Of a stretch of DNA of 64,000 nucleotides, positions 1 to 12,399 are shown one piece after another. Within the stretch, counting starts at the first letter, position 1, and every line of letters starts with the position of its first letter. The notes beneath the pieces are model-generated. The model had not been told where the DNA came from. It saw only the letters and a list, made by a program, of their open reading frames with translations, and searched no databases. The stretch spans positions 5,230,327 through 5,294,326 of the forward strand of contig JABBOT010000016.1 of NCBI GenBank assembly GCA_016165875.1, in the 5' to 3' direction. Both the position numbers and the translations under genes were made by a program. Origin of the DNA: Acanthopleura granulata. Taxonomy: Eukaryota; Mollusca; Polyplacophora; Chitonida; Chitonidae.

Positions 1-859
1 ACATAGCACGAATATCGAACCTCATGAGCAGCGATCGACTGGACTCCGTTGGCAACAGGTCTGCGTGGCTTTTCCCCATGTGGCGCTTCAGATGATCCGT
101 GCGCTTGAAACGCTTTCCACAAATGAAACACTGATGCTGACCTTCGTTTTTCTTGGCGAGTATTTGCGTGGGGTCGTTCCGTATCAGTCCCAGGTGCTGA
201 GGGGTGCAAGTCGCCATGCCCGACGAACCCGCTGCGAATACTTCCGGGTGGCTCTTCATTACATGCCGTTTCAAATGATCTGTTCTTGTGAAGCGCTTAT
301 TGCACGTGACACACTCGTGCTTTTTCTCGGCTTTCGGCTTCTGAGGTTTCTGAGTCGAGCTCACGTTCTGCTCGCTCGTTGTGGGCAACTGCCCATCGTT
401 TTCCATGGCCTGTCCAGCATGGCCGCCCCCGCTTTTGGTGGTAGCAGTGGGATTGGCGTCCATGTCTTTCCAGCCCATGTCTTTTCTGTTCATGAACTGA
501 TCGTGGTGTCCATTGGCATCCTTTTCAGTCTTTATAACCGTGGGTATGTCCCCGCCTCTTCCATCCCCCGAGAAAGCGCTAGCGGGCAGCGACCTTAACG
601 CCATTTCATAATGACCAATCATATGGCTCTGCAGCTGTACAGGGGTGGCGAACATCTCCGTACAGTGGGTGCATTTGAGGAGCGGTGTGTCAGTTGCTTT
701 GAACCCCCCTGGAGGCAGATAGGGCAGAAGACCCTGGGTTGGTTTGGGGAACTGAGGCAGCCCCTGCCCTAGGGAACACAAGGGCAGGGGGAGAGGAAAA
801 TACTCATTCTGTCCGCTTGTCACGGCCACGCCATGCTGCTTAGTCATCTGGCGGATTGT
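1..859 (-). CDS. C2H2 zinc-finger exon of a His/Pro/Gln-rich repeat protein (runs off the left edge)
   Basis: The minus strand is open from a CAG acceptor at 860-862 to the window edge, so this is a partial terminal or internal exon. It joins in phase 0 to the donor at 1631-1632. It encodes three zinc fingers: an isolated C-x2-C-x12-H-x3-H finger at about 611-673, and two similar C-x2-C-x12-H-x4-H fingers at about 248-313 and 65-130. The latter two both carry the recognition-helix segment RTDHLKRH. A charged linker with KTEKD and many Asp/Lys residues separates finger 1 from fingers 2 and 3. C2H2 fingers of this kind usually bind DNA in the nucleus, so a transcription-factor role is inferred. 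I cannot name an orthologue. The plus-strand open frame at 65-598 is a shadow of this exon. Confidence 0.8.
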
Positions 860-1632
860 CTGCCAACAGGAGAGGAGGACAATTCGTCAGTACGTAAAAT
901 ATGAGGTGGTCATTAAAACTATGTCTGCAGCAGGTGGAAAAAAAACATTTCTCCCAAAAAAGGAACCTACTTGAAAGTTTTCATTGGGCTTTAGATGGAA
1001 TTTCTTTTTTTTATCACAACATTGATTTAAGTCCAAAGCCTTTTTTCACTGCTCCATGCATTCTCCCTTAAGTACAATAATTAGTTTCAATTCCTAGTTC
1101 CAATGTTTTCCATACATTTTGTTGTATTACTTGATTCTTCTTGTTTTTGTTTTCTTACAAGCTTTAATAAGACACTGCTCAGAATTTGTTGTCTTGCATT
1201 TAACATGTATGGGTGGACTATAAAGGTTAGATGTCACAAGACTGGTGATTAGGCCATCCTTGAAAACATGTTTGTTGGGCGTAACCGGACCAACCCTTCA
1301 ACACTAGGGCCTACTCAGAGATTTTTATTGATATTTTGACAGAAGTTTCTCATATATTCTTCTCTCCAAGTTATTTTCTGTAAAAGAGCCAGAATAAAAA
1401 AATGAAAAGAAAGAAAAGAAATTCTCTACTGATCAACCCTATTTTTTCTCTTGGGGTCGGGTTACAATCAACAAAGAGTTTTTTAAGGATAGCCTAAGCC
1501 ATATCCAAAGTTCAACTGGGGGGACTGTTGAGTATGGTGGGATCAACACCAATGAAACAGCCAAAAATAAACTAATTACATAAAATAAAATAAATTAATA
1601 GAAAACAAATAATACAGAACGAAACTACTTAC
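860..1632 (-). other. Intron between the repeat exon and the zinc-finger exon
   Basis: AT-rich, with a GT donor at 1631-1632 and a CAG acceptor at 860-862 on the minus strand, both in phase 0. It contains a short terminal-inverted-repeat element at 1249-1497 and nothing else I recognise. Confidence 0.7.
1249..1497. mobile_element. MITE-like element, family M (copy 1)
   Basis: About 249 bp, beginning TTAGGCCATCCTTGAAAAC and ending TTTTTTAAGGATAGCCTAA, which are imperfect inverted ends. The interior (TTTGTTGGG near the left end, a CTCTCCAAGTTA block mid-element) matches the copy at 36289-36531. There is no coding capacity, so it is probably a non-autonomous DNA transposon. Confidence 0.6.
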
Positions 1633-2985
1633 CTCTGATATAGTTTGTATATCAAGGCATCCTGGTTGGTCTGATGGTCGCTGGGTGTCCATAGGCTGCT
1701 GCTTGGCATGGTGATCCGACTGCCGATCATGTACCATAGAGTCATGCTGCGAGCGACTTGGTATTCTCGGTTGTTCGTGGGATCCGTGACCGGTCATTCC
1801 TGGCTGTTCATGTGACCCATGCCCGGGCATTCTGGGCTGTTCGATGGGATTGTGATGGGACATCCGGAGCTGATCGTGGGACCCGTGGCCAGACATTCTG
1901 GGCTGGTCCTGGGCTGCGTGGCCCGGCTGCATCCGGTTCTGGTGGCCCGGAGTGTCATGCCTCGACTGGTCGTGATGGGACTGAGCGTGCTGCGCATGCT
2001 GACTGGTAGGTGGGTCGGCTTGGGTGTGGCCGCCTATTCTCGGCTGCTGCCCGTGGTTAGAGTGGGCGGACATTTCCGGGAGGTCGTGCTGTGCGGGACT
2101 CGGGATGCGGGACTGGTCCAGGTGGGACCGGCTGGGGACTCGGGGCTGCTCGTGGAGGTTGTGGCCGGCCATGGCGGGCAGCCCGCCGTGTTGGCCAGGA
2201 CTCGGTATCCGCGCCTGGTCTCGGAGACCGTGGCTGGCCATGGGAGGAATCCCATGTTGAGCTGGGCTGGGGATCCGCGACTGCTCGTGCATGCTGTGCG
2301 ACGACAAGGGTGGTAACCCATGCTGAGACGGACTGGGGATTCTCTGCTGCTGCTGTTGTTCTCGGAGGCCATGCCCCGTCATGCTGGGCATGGCGTGCTG
2401 GGAAGGGCTGGGAATCCGCGGCTGTTCCAGCTGTGAACGACTCGGAACTCGTATCGGCTCATTCTGGGGGTGATTATTCATACCTGGCTGCTCGCGGGAG
2501 TACGGATGACCCGACAGTCTGGCCTGGTCCATGGAGTGGCTTAACATACGGGGCATCCCCAGCTGAACAGGACTGGGGATTCTACCCTGGTCATGCTGGA
2601 CCCGGGGCTGTTGACCATGAGAGGCTGGGGTCACGCGTGGCTGGCCGTGGTGGGACCTCTGCTGGTCGTGGGGACCACCGCCGTGATTGGCCAATCGAGT
2701 AGGCTCGTGGTGGCTATGGGAGGACAGTCTGGGCTGCTCTGCTATCTGGTTGTGGCTGGGTGGTCGGGAGGCCTGGGAATGGGGCGGGATCTGCGGCTGG
2801 GGCAGGTGGTACCCCTCTGTAATGGGCTGATGGTGGGGGTCTACTGGATGGTGCATAAACCATGGTCGGGGACAGTCACTCGCTGTTGTAGGCACCACGC
2901 CATGTGGGAACCCCGTATTCATAATTGTATTCTCCTTCTGCCAAATGTATGGAAGCCCCTCTACAACATCAACGGATGAAAACAT
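1633..2985 (-). CDS. His/Pro/Gln/Ser-rich tandem-repeat exon of the zinc-finger gene
   Basis: A minus-strand frame of about 450 residues ends at a GAG|GTAAGT donor (1631-1632), which is in phase 0 with the zinc-finger exon at 859. The product is dominated by a degenerate repeat of about 20 residues built on PRIPSPSQH followed by a G/S-H-x-x-H/R-E-Q turn. There are about 15-20 copies, rich in His, Pro, Gln, Ser and Arg, with no predicted fold. It is probably a disordered segment preceding the fingers. The start is uncertain. The Met at 2985 opens the frame, but the weak acceptor-like GTTGTAG near 2970 could make this an internal exon, and Mets at 2926 and nearby are alternatives. Base composition is much more GC-rich than the flanks, as expected for coding sequence. 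Shadow frames exist on the plus strand. Confidence 0.7.
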
Positions 2986-3559
2986 GGAAACATCCTTATC
3001 CTTTGCTTTCCTAATTTTTAAAACCAGAATCTAAATGAATTCCCTTGATTCGCTTTGTAAGAACACACCAGAATCTGGCCCAAATCTAATGCCACAGAGC
3101 TGTTATTGAATAAGTATGAGAGTACAAAACAGATTTTTGGATTTCAAGTGAATAGCTTTGATACTTATGTTGAGAAAGTCTTATGTCCATTTGTTATAAA
3201 GAGTTACAGTAGTTATGAATTGAATATCTCGATCAATTTGAATGTTTTTCTTTGTGGCTTCATAACAATTTGCTTCGATTCTGGTTTCTTCCATTTCAAC
3301 AGAGATTTTCCATGAGAAAAAAAGCTTTTGAGTCAAGTGAAAAAAATTACAGTAAATGACCTATAATTTCATCCTCACACAAGTCCATTTTTAGACGCAC
3401 GATATTAATGTAAACATGTCTTCGGGTTCAAAATCTTCCACTGAATATGATTCAAGCTCCTAAACAAGCCTCAAAACTGAACACTTTTCTACGAGCAACG
3501 GTATGCTCAGGTTCCCTAAATATGCAATGTAATCATTAGAGAAATAGAATGAACGAATG

Positions 3560-3880
3560 AATACTTTTTGTTTAACACCCTACTCAAGAATATTTCACTT
3601 ATACGAAGGCAGTGTCTCCTTGGTGCAGGACGGATTTCCACCGTATCTTTTATCTGGTGCTGCCTCACCGAGACGACTTGCTGAAGACACCCAACAAGCC
3701 CCCTCACCCAGTCACACTATACTGACACCGGGCTGACCAGTCCACCCTCTATCCTCTTATTGCTGAGTGCCTAGCGAGGAAGTAGGATGTGCCATTTTTT
3801 AAAGTCTTTGGTATGACCTGACCCAGGTTTGAACCCAGATCTCCCCATCCGAAAGCGGACATGCTATCCGGGCGGATCTA
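3560..3880 (-). mobile_element. SINE family B copy joined to a SINE A-type 3' tail
   Basis: Read on the minus strand, a tRNA-like head (near 3830-3880) is followed by a block containing ACACCAAAGAC-like and GTCAGTATA-like sequence shared with 27640-27865, 42945-43178 and 52198-52455. It ends in AAGTGAAATATTCTTGAGTA, the tail also found in family A. This looks like a SINE with a tail shared between families. Confidence 0.5.
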
Positions 3881-5238
3881 GAGAAATAGAGGTTATTTAC
3901 ATACAAAATACCACAAATACATGCTAAACATAAAATATTACTTTCCTGGAAATTACAATCAACAACAAGCACAATACATCCCGTAGCAATATTGCGTATG
4001 CAAAAGATATGGTAAGACTTCTTATTCATACCATGACCTTCTCAAAGTTTTGCAGAATCTACAAAACAGTAAACCGGGGCAATCAGACTTCAATAGTTGT
4101 AAAATAGTTTGCCTGTTGACAGCTTTTTAAGAAAATTTGCCTTGTAATTAATAAACAAACAAATAAATAAATAATTACATGCATGGCTCAACCCTAATTT
4201 CAGACTGAATTTCATTTGATCTTAAATAACGCAAAACAGTCCCTGGGTTTTGCATGACTTGCATGGACAACAGTAAGGCACTCTTCCGAGGTTTGCTTTG
4301 AAAAAGTTTGATCTGCTAATGATGGCCCCACATCGAACGTAACAGCACTCTCCCCAACCTAATGAAGTTATCTCCCCTTGTCAAGGAAGGCAGTACAGTG
4401 AGTCATGTTGAGCCATGTAAAAGCAGTTGCGGACCACACAGTTATGAAAGTACCTGACTGAAGTGATGACTGTGGTAAATTCACAGCACTGAAAGTAAGA
4501 AACAAACGTAACTGCAAAATTAATGCCCTAGAGATGTATTTGGCAGATCATTTTTCATAACCGCAAAGGCAACTGTATAAAATTTTTTAACTGGTGCATG
4601 CTCTAGCAGTGGTTTCAGGCCATGTTTGATTGAGCAAAGTTTTGCAAAACCCAATGTCTGATCAACATGTTGGGGAAAAGTGGCTTGATTGAAGTAACTT
4701 AATTTCAAAACGTACTTTTGAAAGCATGCACTTTTGCACAGTCACCTGATTTATGGCACAGAGAGCGGAAGTGAAGGCACATGTGAGTGAGAAAAATTAT
4801 GGAAAATATCAGTAAATGAAGTCAGAAATGGACCAGTAAAGGCAGAGAACTAGGAAATGACACAGTGCAGTGTGTTGTTTGAACTTCAAGTAGTTTTAAA
4901 TGGGATCAAATCATCTGAAAAAGGGTAGATGGCTCGGTAACCTATGTTGTTGTTGACCCCTTTCACTGGCGAGGTTGAACCAGTGGGGAATGTAGAAAGA
5001 TTGGAGAAATGCACCACATGCAGCAACACACTTACATATTTGAAAAATTCTTTGCTTCAGTACTGTTTCAGGGCCTGAACATAGATCAGTATTTATTGTG
5101 TCTATAATGCAGGCTTACATTATGTTCGTTTTAGGCTCTGTCTGTTTCATATTACCTCGATCAAGCTACCTTCCTCAACCTGATCACCATCAAGCTCTCT
5201 AACTGAACTAAAGTCCAGTATTTCATTATTTTCCTGAT

Positions 5239-5369
5239 TTACTTGATTGGTGTTTTACGCCGTACTCAAGGATACTTCACTTCTACGACGGCAGTCAGCA
5301 TTAGGGTGGGAGGAAAACGGACAGAGCCCGGCGTAAACCCACGACCATCCGCACGTTGCTGGCAGACCT
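5239..5369 (-). mobile_element. SINE family A, 5'-truncated
   Basis: The 3' half of family A: TTGATTGGTGTTTTACGCCG at the tail side, then GGTGGGAGGAAAAC and CGACCATCCGCA core blocks, all in reverse orientation. The tRNA-like head is missing. Confidence 0.75.
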
Positions 5370-5436
5370 AGTATTTCATTATCTAAAGAACTCCTACAAC
5401 CACTTTCTCATGAACACTGGTGGGATATTAGTTCAA

Positions 5437-6445
5437 TTAAATTGTACATTGAGGTCTATTTTCAACAATTTCTGATATTTAGCTTCCTCAACGTTTAATC
5501 AGCGAGTTCAAAAATTTGGTCGGTACATTACAGAGACCCAAGTTGGCCTCAGATCTGTACTAAAATGGCAGCACACGCCGATTTCTTTTGTGGATTAAGG
5601 AGGAAAGGATCTCTACGATCAATAATGCATGTCCAAGTCCAATTCAGATCCATCACAAGCAGAAAACAGACACAAATATTGACCTGTTTAATTTCGAAAC
5701 CACTTCGTGTTGTCAGAGCATGTCGGGTGTGTTCAAATTCCGAATTTTACATAGAGCCACGACCTGAAATTATTATCCTTTTTCTCTTCAAAATAAATCT
5801 CAAAATGCTATAAACAAACATGTTTCTTCGTTTGTATTTGTATTTACTGGGTATAAAGCACTTGTTTCCTTTGGCAAGCTTCGTTCAGACAAAATCTTAT
5901 TTCCCTGCTGTGTAGCTGAATTGAAGTGGAGCCTACATTTTTCCCTTACTTGCTGCTATTGAATCATGCGTATTACATAAGTCAAGTTTCAGTGAGTGCA
6001 TGAATTTGACTCATAGCAGATTTCACTACTTGAAAAACAACTCTAAAGGTTTCAGCCAAGGCACACAACTATCTTGGTAGTCCACTATCCATAATTTCTG
6101 GCCATGGCTTCAGGCACAGTCTGGAATTTGGACACACCTGATGTGCCCTGACAGCACGCAGCGATTTCCAAAAGAAACAAGTCAATATTTGTTTGTATTT
6201 TCTGGTTGTAATGGGTCTGATATCTACATGAACATGCATTATTGATCGCAGAGATCCTTTCCTCATTAATCCACACAAGAACTCAGTGTGTGCTGTATGT
6301 TTATGGTGGATTTGTGGCCAACGTGGATCCACTAAGTGGGCCTCAGCGATGGACCGACTTGATTTTTGAACTTTTGATTAAATGTTGAGGAAGGTAAATA
6401 TCAAAAATTGTTGAAAGTAGACATAAACGTATCAATTAATTGAAC
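5437..6445. repeat. Long imperfect inverted repeat (about 350-bp arms)
   Basis: The left arm (about 5437-5790, plus) matches the right arm (about 6090-6445, minus). Shared blocks include TTCAACAATTT, CTTCCTCAAC, GGATCTCTACGATCAATAAT-like and ATTGACCTGTTT-like sequence. Both arms translate to similar open stretches containing RKGSLRSIMHV, but these are a consequence of the repeat and I do not call them genes. The roughly 300-bp spacer is unique. This is probably a foldback-type element or two inverted copies of one repeat. Confidence 0.6.
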
Positions 6446-6737
6446 TAGTGAGATATTTGCTTCAATCTGAGACTCTACTTGAAATGATACAAAATATAAC
6501 ATGCGAGGCAGAACTTATTTGTACATGTAATATTCAATCCAACATGTTGCATTGGCAACGGCTCTAAACTGGCAATAAAAAATGATTTCAAATGCGCCAA
6601 GAAATCTCTCAAATGGACACTAAATACACTTCTCAAGATAATGAATCGCTTAATTGCGCCAATATAAGGTTATCTAACCCTTAAACCGATCACTTCGAGG
6701 CAAAAAGCGTCATAACGCGCTGGCATTTTTCAGCACG

Positions 6738-6757
6738 TTGTTGTTGTTGTTGTTGTG
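6738..6757. repeat. (GTT)n microsatellite
   Basis: Six to seven tandem TTG/GTT units. Confidence 0.9.
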
Positions 6758-8564
6758 GAGATCCATTTCCGTCAAAAATGTGTCATTATTTTCCTTGCAA
6801 AATATCGCTTTGAAAACACGGATGGTCTCTAAATATTGCATAAATATTTACCTAAGCGAACATCTAGACGTATTTCCCTTCCTGTTTAGTACCACAGATG
6901 ATACAAGGAAGAAAATTCTCTACAAAATCTAGAATTTCTTCCACGGTGGAAAACACACGGGGGGTCGTTCTTTTGTCCGCTAAAATTTCACGCGCCACAA
7001 CAACCATCAATACGCGCTACGACATACAGTGGCTCCTAAAAATATGGCGCAGAGTCATCGGACAGGTGAACTCCGTGGGATTGCCTTGAGAGTCACTTTT
7101 TCATGCACGACGGGAAAACACTGGCAGACAAAACCGCTACAATCTGAATTAATTTTACATAACACATGTCTTTCCTCGTAAACATGCACACTTTCGTTTT
7201 AATCTGGAGTGCGTCAAAAGGGGCGTGGTCATATTTGGATTTAAAAATCGGGAACGGACTTCGAAGCCGATCACATCAGTCGGATATTTAGCAAATGATT
7301 CAGATATCGTAAAATTCGAGAATCTCCCTCACATCAGCACTTTGCAGTAGCGTGCCTCATAAATTACAAATACGGACACTAGTTGAGTTAGAACCGTTTT
7401 CAGGGTACAGTATGAGTTAAATGAATTCTGCTTTTGCGGAAAGGGATGTCGATCTACTTCAAAGTAGCTGTATATATTGGCAGTTACGTGTACTTCTCTA
7501 CGGTCTTCGTGCAATGTTCGTGTGTGCGTGCATGTGTGGAGCCCTCTTATACCTTTAACTGGATCATAATCAAGTACCAACGGATTTGTGCACATGCAAC
7601 AAGAGCAATGAATCGACCGTGAGTGAAAGAAATCGAATTGCGCAGAACTCTTAACCACAAACAATCCAGCCAGAGGCATTTAAGGTTTAATGCCGCGTGA
7701 ACGTGCATGCGCATACACTCCCCTAATGGGTGAGCTCAGTGCATTCCAGATGCATACACTGATTTCCGACGAGTTTCATGTTAGACGACATAAACGGAGC
7801 TACGAGCTGTCGTGGGCGGAATATTGCTCCGGACAAATGGAAGCGGCGATGACTGTGATTGAACGAACATAGGCCGCACGTGTGTCCGGGACGGATTGAA
7901 CGACCATTAATTAGCATCTTGTATCTACCCTCTTATCAGGAAGCATGTGCAGTTATTTTGGAACAAGTATATTATTGTGTAATTTCAAAAAACAAAAACA
8001 AAAAAAATCAGGCATCAACTCTATGTGGGAAGTCAAAGAAGACTCTACAGTTCTACAGACGCTTAAATACACGAACATCATGTTAGGACATTTCCACATG
8101 GGATTTCTCTGCTCTCTGCACTGCATTATCTCACACAGATTTAATTGATAGAATTGTTTCGGGATATAATAAAACAGATCACAGCTACATTAATGTCAAA
8201 GGCAAGAAAGCCTTCTTCAGCTCCACTACATAGCAGGGTTACCATGGGTCTCGTTGTTCATTGAGGTACCGTACTTAAATTTCTCACTGGTCACATCTGT
8301 GAAGTTTGGGGAAGCCTTTTTCAACAGTGTCTAGGTCTTTCGAGGGGTAAAACTGAGTCCCCTTTTGGAGAACCTATATCTGAACTCGTATAATCACGAT
8401 ACACGTGCAGAATTTATTACAGCGTAATCTCCATGCAGGCTCCAGTTTTCCCATTAATCAAACGGTATATTAATGATTTGCTTTAACTGTAAACAACACT
8501 TATACGGCAAAGACAGTGAAAGATGGAAAAAGATGACAAGGACTTCTTGTCACGCCGACAAAAA

Positions 8565-8582
8565 TCGATCGATCGATCGAGA
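8565..8582. repeat. (GATC)n microsatellite
   Basis: About four and a half uninterrupted TCGA/GATC units, self-complementary. Confidence 0.9.
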
Positions 8583-8926
8583 GATTTAATTTTGAAAGTG
8601 TGAATTATGTAATTAGGCCTACTTGGATATAGCGATAATATTGAAGGGTCCTTCATCACCTAATTGTAGCGTTTGTTGGATTCTGTGTTTTATGTGCAGA
8701 TGTCAATCAACATTGCGGATAATTACTGCAAAAAAACTAGTGTGTCAAGGATATTCCATCAAACGCCTTCACACTAAGTTTCTTAAATTATTAAGTACAC
8801 CTCTCTTAATGCTAGTAAATTATAATTGTGTCTAATTCCGATTAACACAGAACTCTACGGACCGTATGTTCTCCGCAATGATCGCCACGTTGAACCGTTG
8901 CAATCGAAGTGCAACTGAGAGACGTG

Positions 8927-9232
8927 TGATTAACGGCATCATATAAACTAGCATGCAAGGTACACGATTTACGATCTGTATTCTGATTTTATTCATCCGC
9001 CTAGTGAACACCCCTTGCGTCTTTCCGATATCATTGAAAACGAGCTGTTGACTTTCTCTTTGAATGGATTTGTCCATTATTTTTGAAAAAATTCTACATA
9101 CTTTCTTATTTCTTTGCTGGATTGCGTTCAACATCGTGTTGTGAACTGGCCATGCGATTACTGACCGGAAATATTCATTTTGGTCGAAGGTTGGTATACG
9201 AATCTCGGATTCGACGCATATCTAGACTAAGC
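8927..9232 (+). repeat. Interspersed repeat family D (copy 1)
   Basis: Shares ordered blocks with 51155-51392 and 55906-56163: TTTTATTCATCCGCCTAG, CTTTCCGATATCATTGAAAA-like, TTTCTCTTTGAATGGAT-like, and ATTTTGGTCGAAGGTTGGTA-like. No open frame is conserved among the copies. It is an unclassified repeat. Confidence 0.55.
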
Positions 9233-10202
9233 TCATTATATACCATCATACCTGCAAACAAATCTCAGAACATCTTTAACTGTTAAGTTATTGAGATCAG
9301 TAGAGAACTCAGACTTTGGTAAAAGAAGTAACTTAATCGAACATCTAGGTCAAATATAGTGTATTATTTTCTTCTTTCATTAATGTACGTCAATATAGAA
9401 TGCAGACTCTCCGGACGATTTGATCTCATTCCCCCCAAAAAAGTCATTCGTTGAAGCATTAGCGTCCAAATTTTGCTCATTAGTCCTAATGAGAAACGTG
9501 ATAATGACTTTAAATCCGTCAGACACAATAGATGGATATACTGCCCTAGCCGATCTCAAGCGGACCGCGCGGTACAGCTAAGCGGGTATCGTCACAGATG
9601 ACACCCAAGGTTGGCTGGGCTATATAACCAGGGAATTTATATCAAAATGATATCAGTTACGAGATGGATTCTAGCTACACTGATATACTGCCGAATCAGC
9701 TTGAATCTATAGTGGACGGCGGTCCCCTTAATAGACAAATATTTCGAGTTCAGCTGTATTTCTGTCGTGGTTTTGAGAGCAGATACAGCTGTTTTTGGCG
9801 GGTACAAAATTCTTCCGTCTTATACCGTAAATCCATGCCTTTCTGGTTGTCAAATCGTCTGGATACTTGAAAAAAGTAACTTCAGGGTTCTTTAACGACC
9901 TGTTTTTATAACCGCATGCTTGAAGAGAAATTCGATATGCTTGTTTTCACTCTTGTGGGTTTTTTTTCAACACTGGACTAAATGGTAAAGCTCTGACAGC
10001 TCGTAAAGGTTGGACTTCTATGACGTAATTCGGTGGAGACTACCAAGTGTTGGCCGAAAGAATGCATGAAACCAGCCTCATTATCCAGTGATTTTATTTG
10101 CTTTATTACTCACATTACTGTATACTAGTCTAATTAAATTTTGAATCTGAATGTAACAACATATACTGGGGTAGCTTTCTATGGATAAATACTAAATTTG
10201 GG

Positions 10203-10418
10203 TTTATTTATTTATTTGATTGGTGTTTTACACCGTTCTCAGGAATATTTCACTTATATGACGGCGGCCGGCATTATATGGTGGGAGGAAACAGGACAGA
10301 GCCCGGGGCAAACCGACCATCCGCAGGATGCTGGTGGACCTTCCAACGTACGGCCGGAGGGGACGTCAGCACTAGCTGGACTTGAACTCACAGCGACCAC
10401 ATTCGTGAAAGACACGGG
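10203..10418 (-). mobile_element. SINE family A, nearly full body
   Basis: Reverse-oriented family A from the A/T-rich tail (TTTATTTATTTGATTGG) through the GGTGGGAGGAAAC core to GGACTTGAACTCACAGCGAC, the complement of the tRNA-like box B area. The extreme 5' head is lost. Confidence 0.8.
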
Positions 10419-10426
10419 GATGGTGG

Positions 10427-11155
10427 ATTGCTTTTCCGTTGATCTGACGAATTAATGGGCTTCTGATTACAGATTAATTCGTTATCAGGAACGTATTAAC
10501 CCGTTAGATCAAGGGAAAGGCAATCCGTTATCCCTCAAACAACGAATTTAACGCGATATTTTATGGACGGTTTACAGTAGGCCTATAAATACCAATGTCG
10601 CCATTTCCAATACACGTTTACATCCACAGGGGCTCTGCATGTCTTCTGATATTTTCTGTCCAATATGCAGTATTTCAGTGGGGTTTAGTGTTCCCCTTGC
10701 TGTATGCAAGCGCAATTTTATGTCTGGCATGCCAGGTTTATGGTATTTAGGTATACCGGTAAATGACCTAAAATTTCGCCGATGACAATGCTGAACAATT
10801 CAGCGCATTCGGCGAGTTCTACCGATCTTGCAGGGTGGTATGTTTTGGGTTTGTTTTGAAGGTAGGATATGCCCAAATGGGAAAATGTATGTTTCAGCAC
10901 AACAGTCACCTTTTATGACGTTTATTTGCTTTGAAAAACAGCAATCTTTGGTGACAACATCATTGGTCATTTGTCGCGTAGTTCAAATGGTATTTCAGTG
11001 CGTCTTGGATACAGAAATTGTCTCGATGCATTTGTCTCCACTTATTTCAGCACTCTGCTGAAATTAGGCCTATAAGCATGCAGTCGGGATTGTAGTTCAT
11101 TTACCCCCCAAAATCAGGAAGGGATTAATACGTCAGATCAACGGAAAGGCAATCT
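10427..11155. mobile_element. Inverted-repeat-bounded element, about 730 bp
   Basis: Its left end contains TTTCCGTTGATCTGACG and its right end contains CGTCAGATCAACGGAAA, an exact inverted match. A third related block (TTAGATCAAGGGAAAGGC) lies at about 10504. There is no transposase frame inside. It is probably a non-autonomous element or a nested pair. Confidence 0.45.
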
Positions 11156-12393
11156 GTCATGCTTCAAGTGGACTTGGATAAATGAATTTTGATCAACATC
11201 AGGTAAATGTCCACTAATATGTGACACACACGTTGAACTCGGTGCGCTTTGGCGACACTAAGCGACCGGCGACTCTCTTGTGGCCATTTGCCCAGTCTAA
11301 TCCACGTTCGTTGGAGCCCACCACAGTTTTTTCGAGTATTTCTAGATCAGTGAAGTCTAATAAATTGCATATACCATCACTGCAACTTCCTTAACCTAAT
11401 TCTGCTTAAGCCATGGTGCTGGGGGCGTGTAAGTTGTTACTTCTTGAACAAGAGGCTGTAAGAAGTTGACGAGGCCGAATTTCACTGGTAACGTGTTACC
11501 ATTTGCCAACGATCACATTGTCGTCGCTGCTCTGCTCTCACTCTCTCTGCTGAAGTTTTTCATATTCCAGCAACATGGCATACACAAAATGAACGTCACA
11601 GGTTGAAAATTGAATCTAAACATAAGCAATTAAGTCCAAATTCTACCAACAACCCATATTTTGTAAGATTATATTCATGACACTGCATGAGCATTTAAAT
11701 CACATGGAGAGGAGGTTTTTCCAGAAGTTAATGTCTCTTCAAACACAAACATTATTCAGTTGTATTTCTGTGTTGTCCCCCCACTATTTTCCAGTCTGCA
11801 TTTTAACCTCAGTGTTTGCACTAAGGTATTTGGCTAAAACTGGCAGCCTTGGTATTTGTGAAACATTTTGATTGAATAAATGAAGTCCACTTCGGTGTGA
11901 TCCCCAGTTAGTCTAATTGCGGACACTGAGCCCTGGGATAGGTGCAACATTTTTTGGACTTCGATGTATGACCGTCCCTAGAGTTGTACGCAATATACCC
12001 ACAATGGTGCCCTGGAGCGCTGAGATAAGCTTACCAAAACGCTCCACAGAAATTTAGTTAATTTCTTTTTTATTCTTTTGAAAACTTCTAATGTGTCTGA
12101 AGTGTCTTCATGTTTCTGGAAAAATTGCATTGTTGACCACTGCGAACCTGTAGTGACCTGGAGGGATTGGTTGATACAAATAACTAGGCTTTCAGCTATC
12201 CTGGCATCAAGAGGAAGTCCTGAATAACAACAGCATACCTCCTCAACTTTCCTTTTGAAATGTTCTAAATATGATATGAAAATTTGTTAAGTGAGAGGCT
12301 GAACATTCAAACTAGGACAGTTCAACATTACTATGCATCCTGATGGGTGGAAAAGAACACAAAAGAATTCACAACTGCTCAGTGTTTTTTTTT

Positions 12394-12399
12394 TTTATT
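12394..12399 (-). terminator. Candidate polyadenylation signal for POLR1B
   Basis: AATAAA on the minus strand, the nearest one I can find downstream of the stop codon at 13604. If used, the 3' UTR would be about 1.2 kb and made largely of minisatellite. Only the hexamer is visible; its use is inferred. Confidence 0.25.

Noticed and set aside
65..598. 177-residue plus-strand frame
   Set aside because: Shadow of the zinc-finger exon, which has clear C2H2 motifs on the minus strand.
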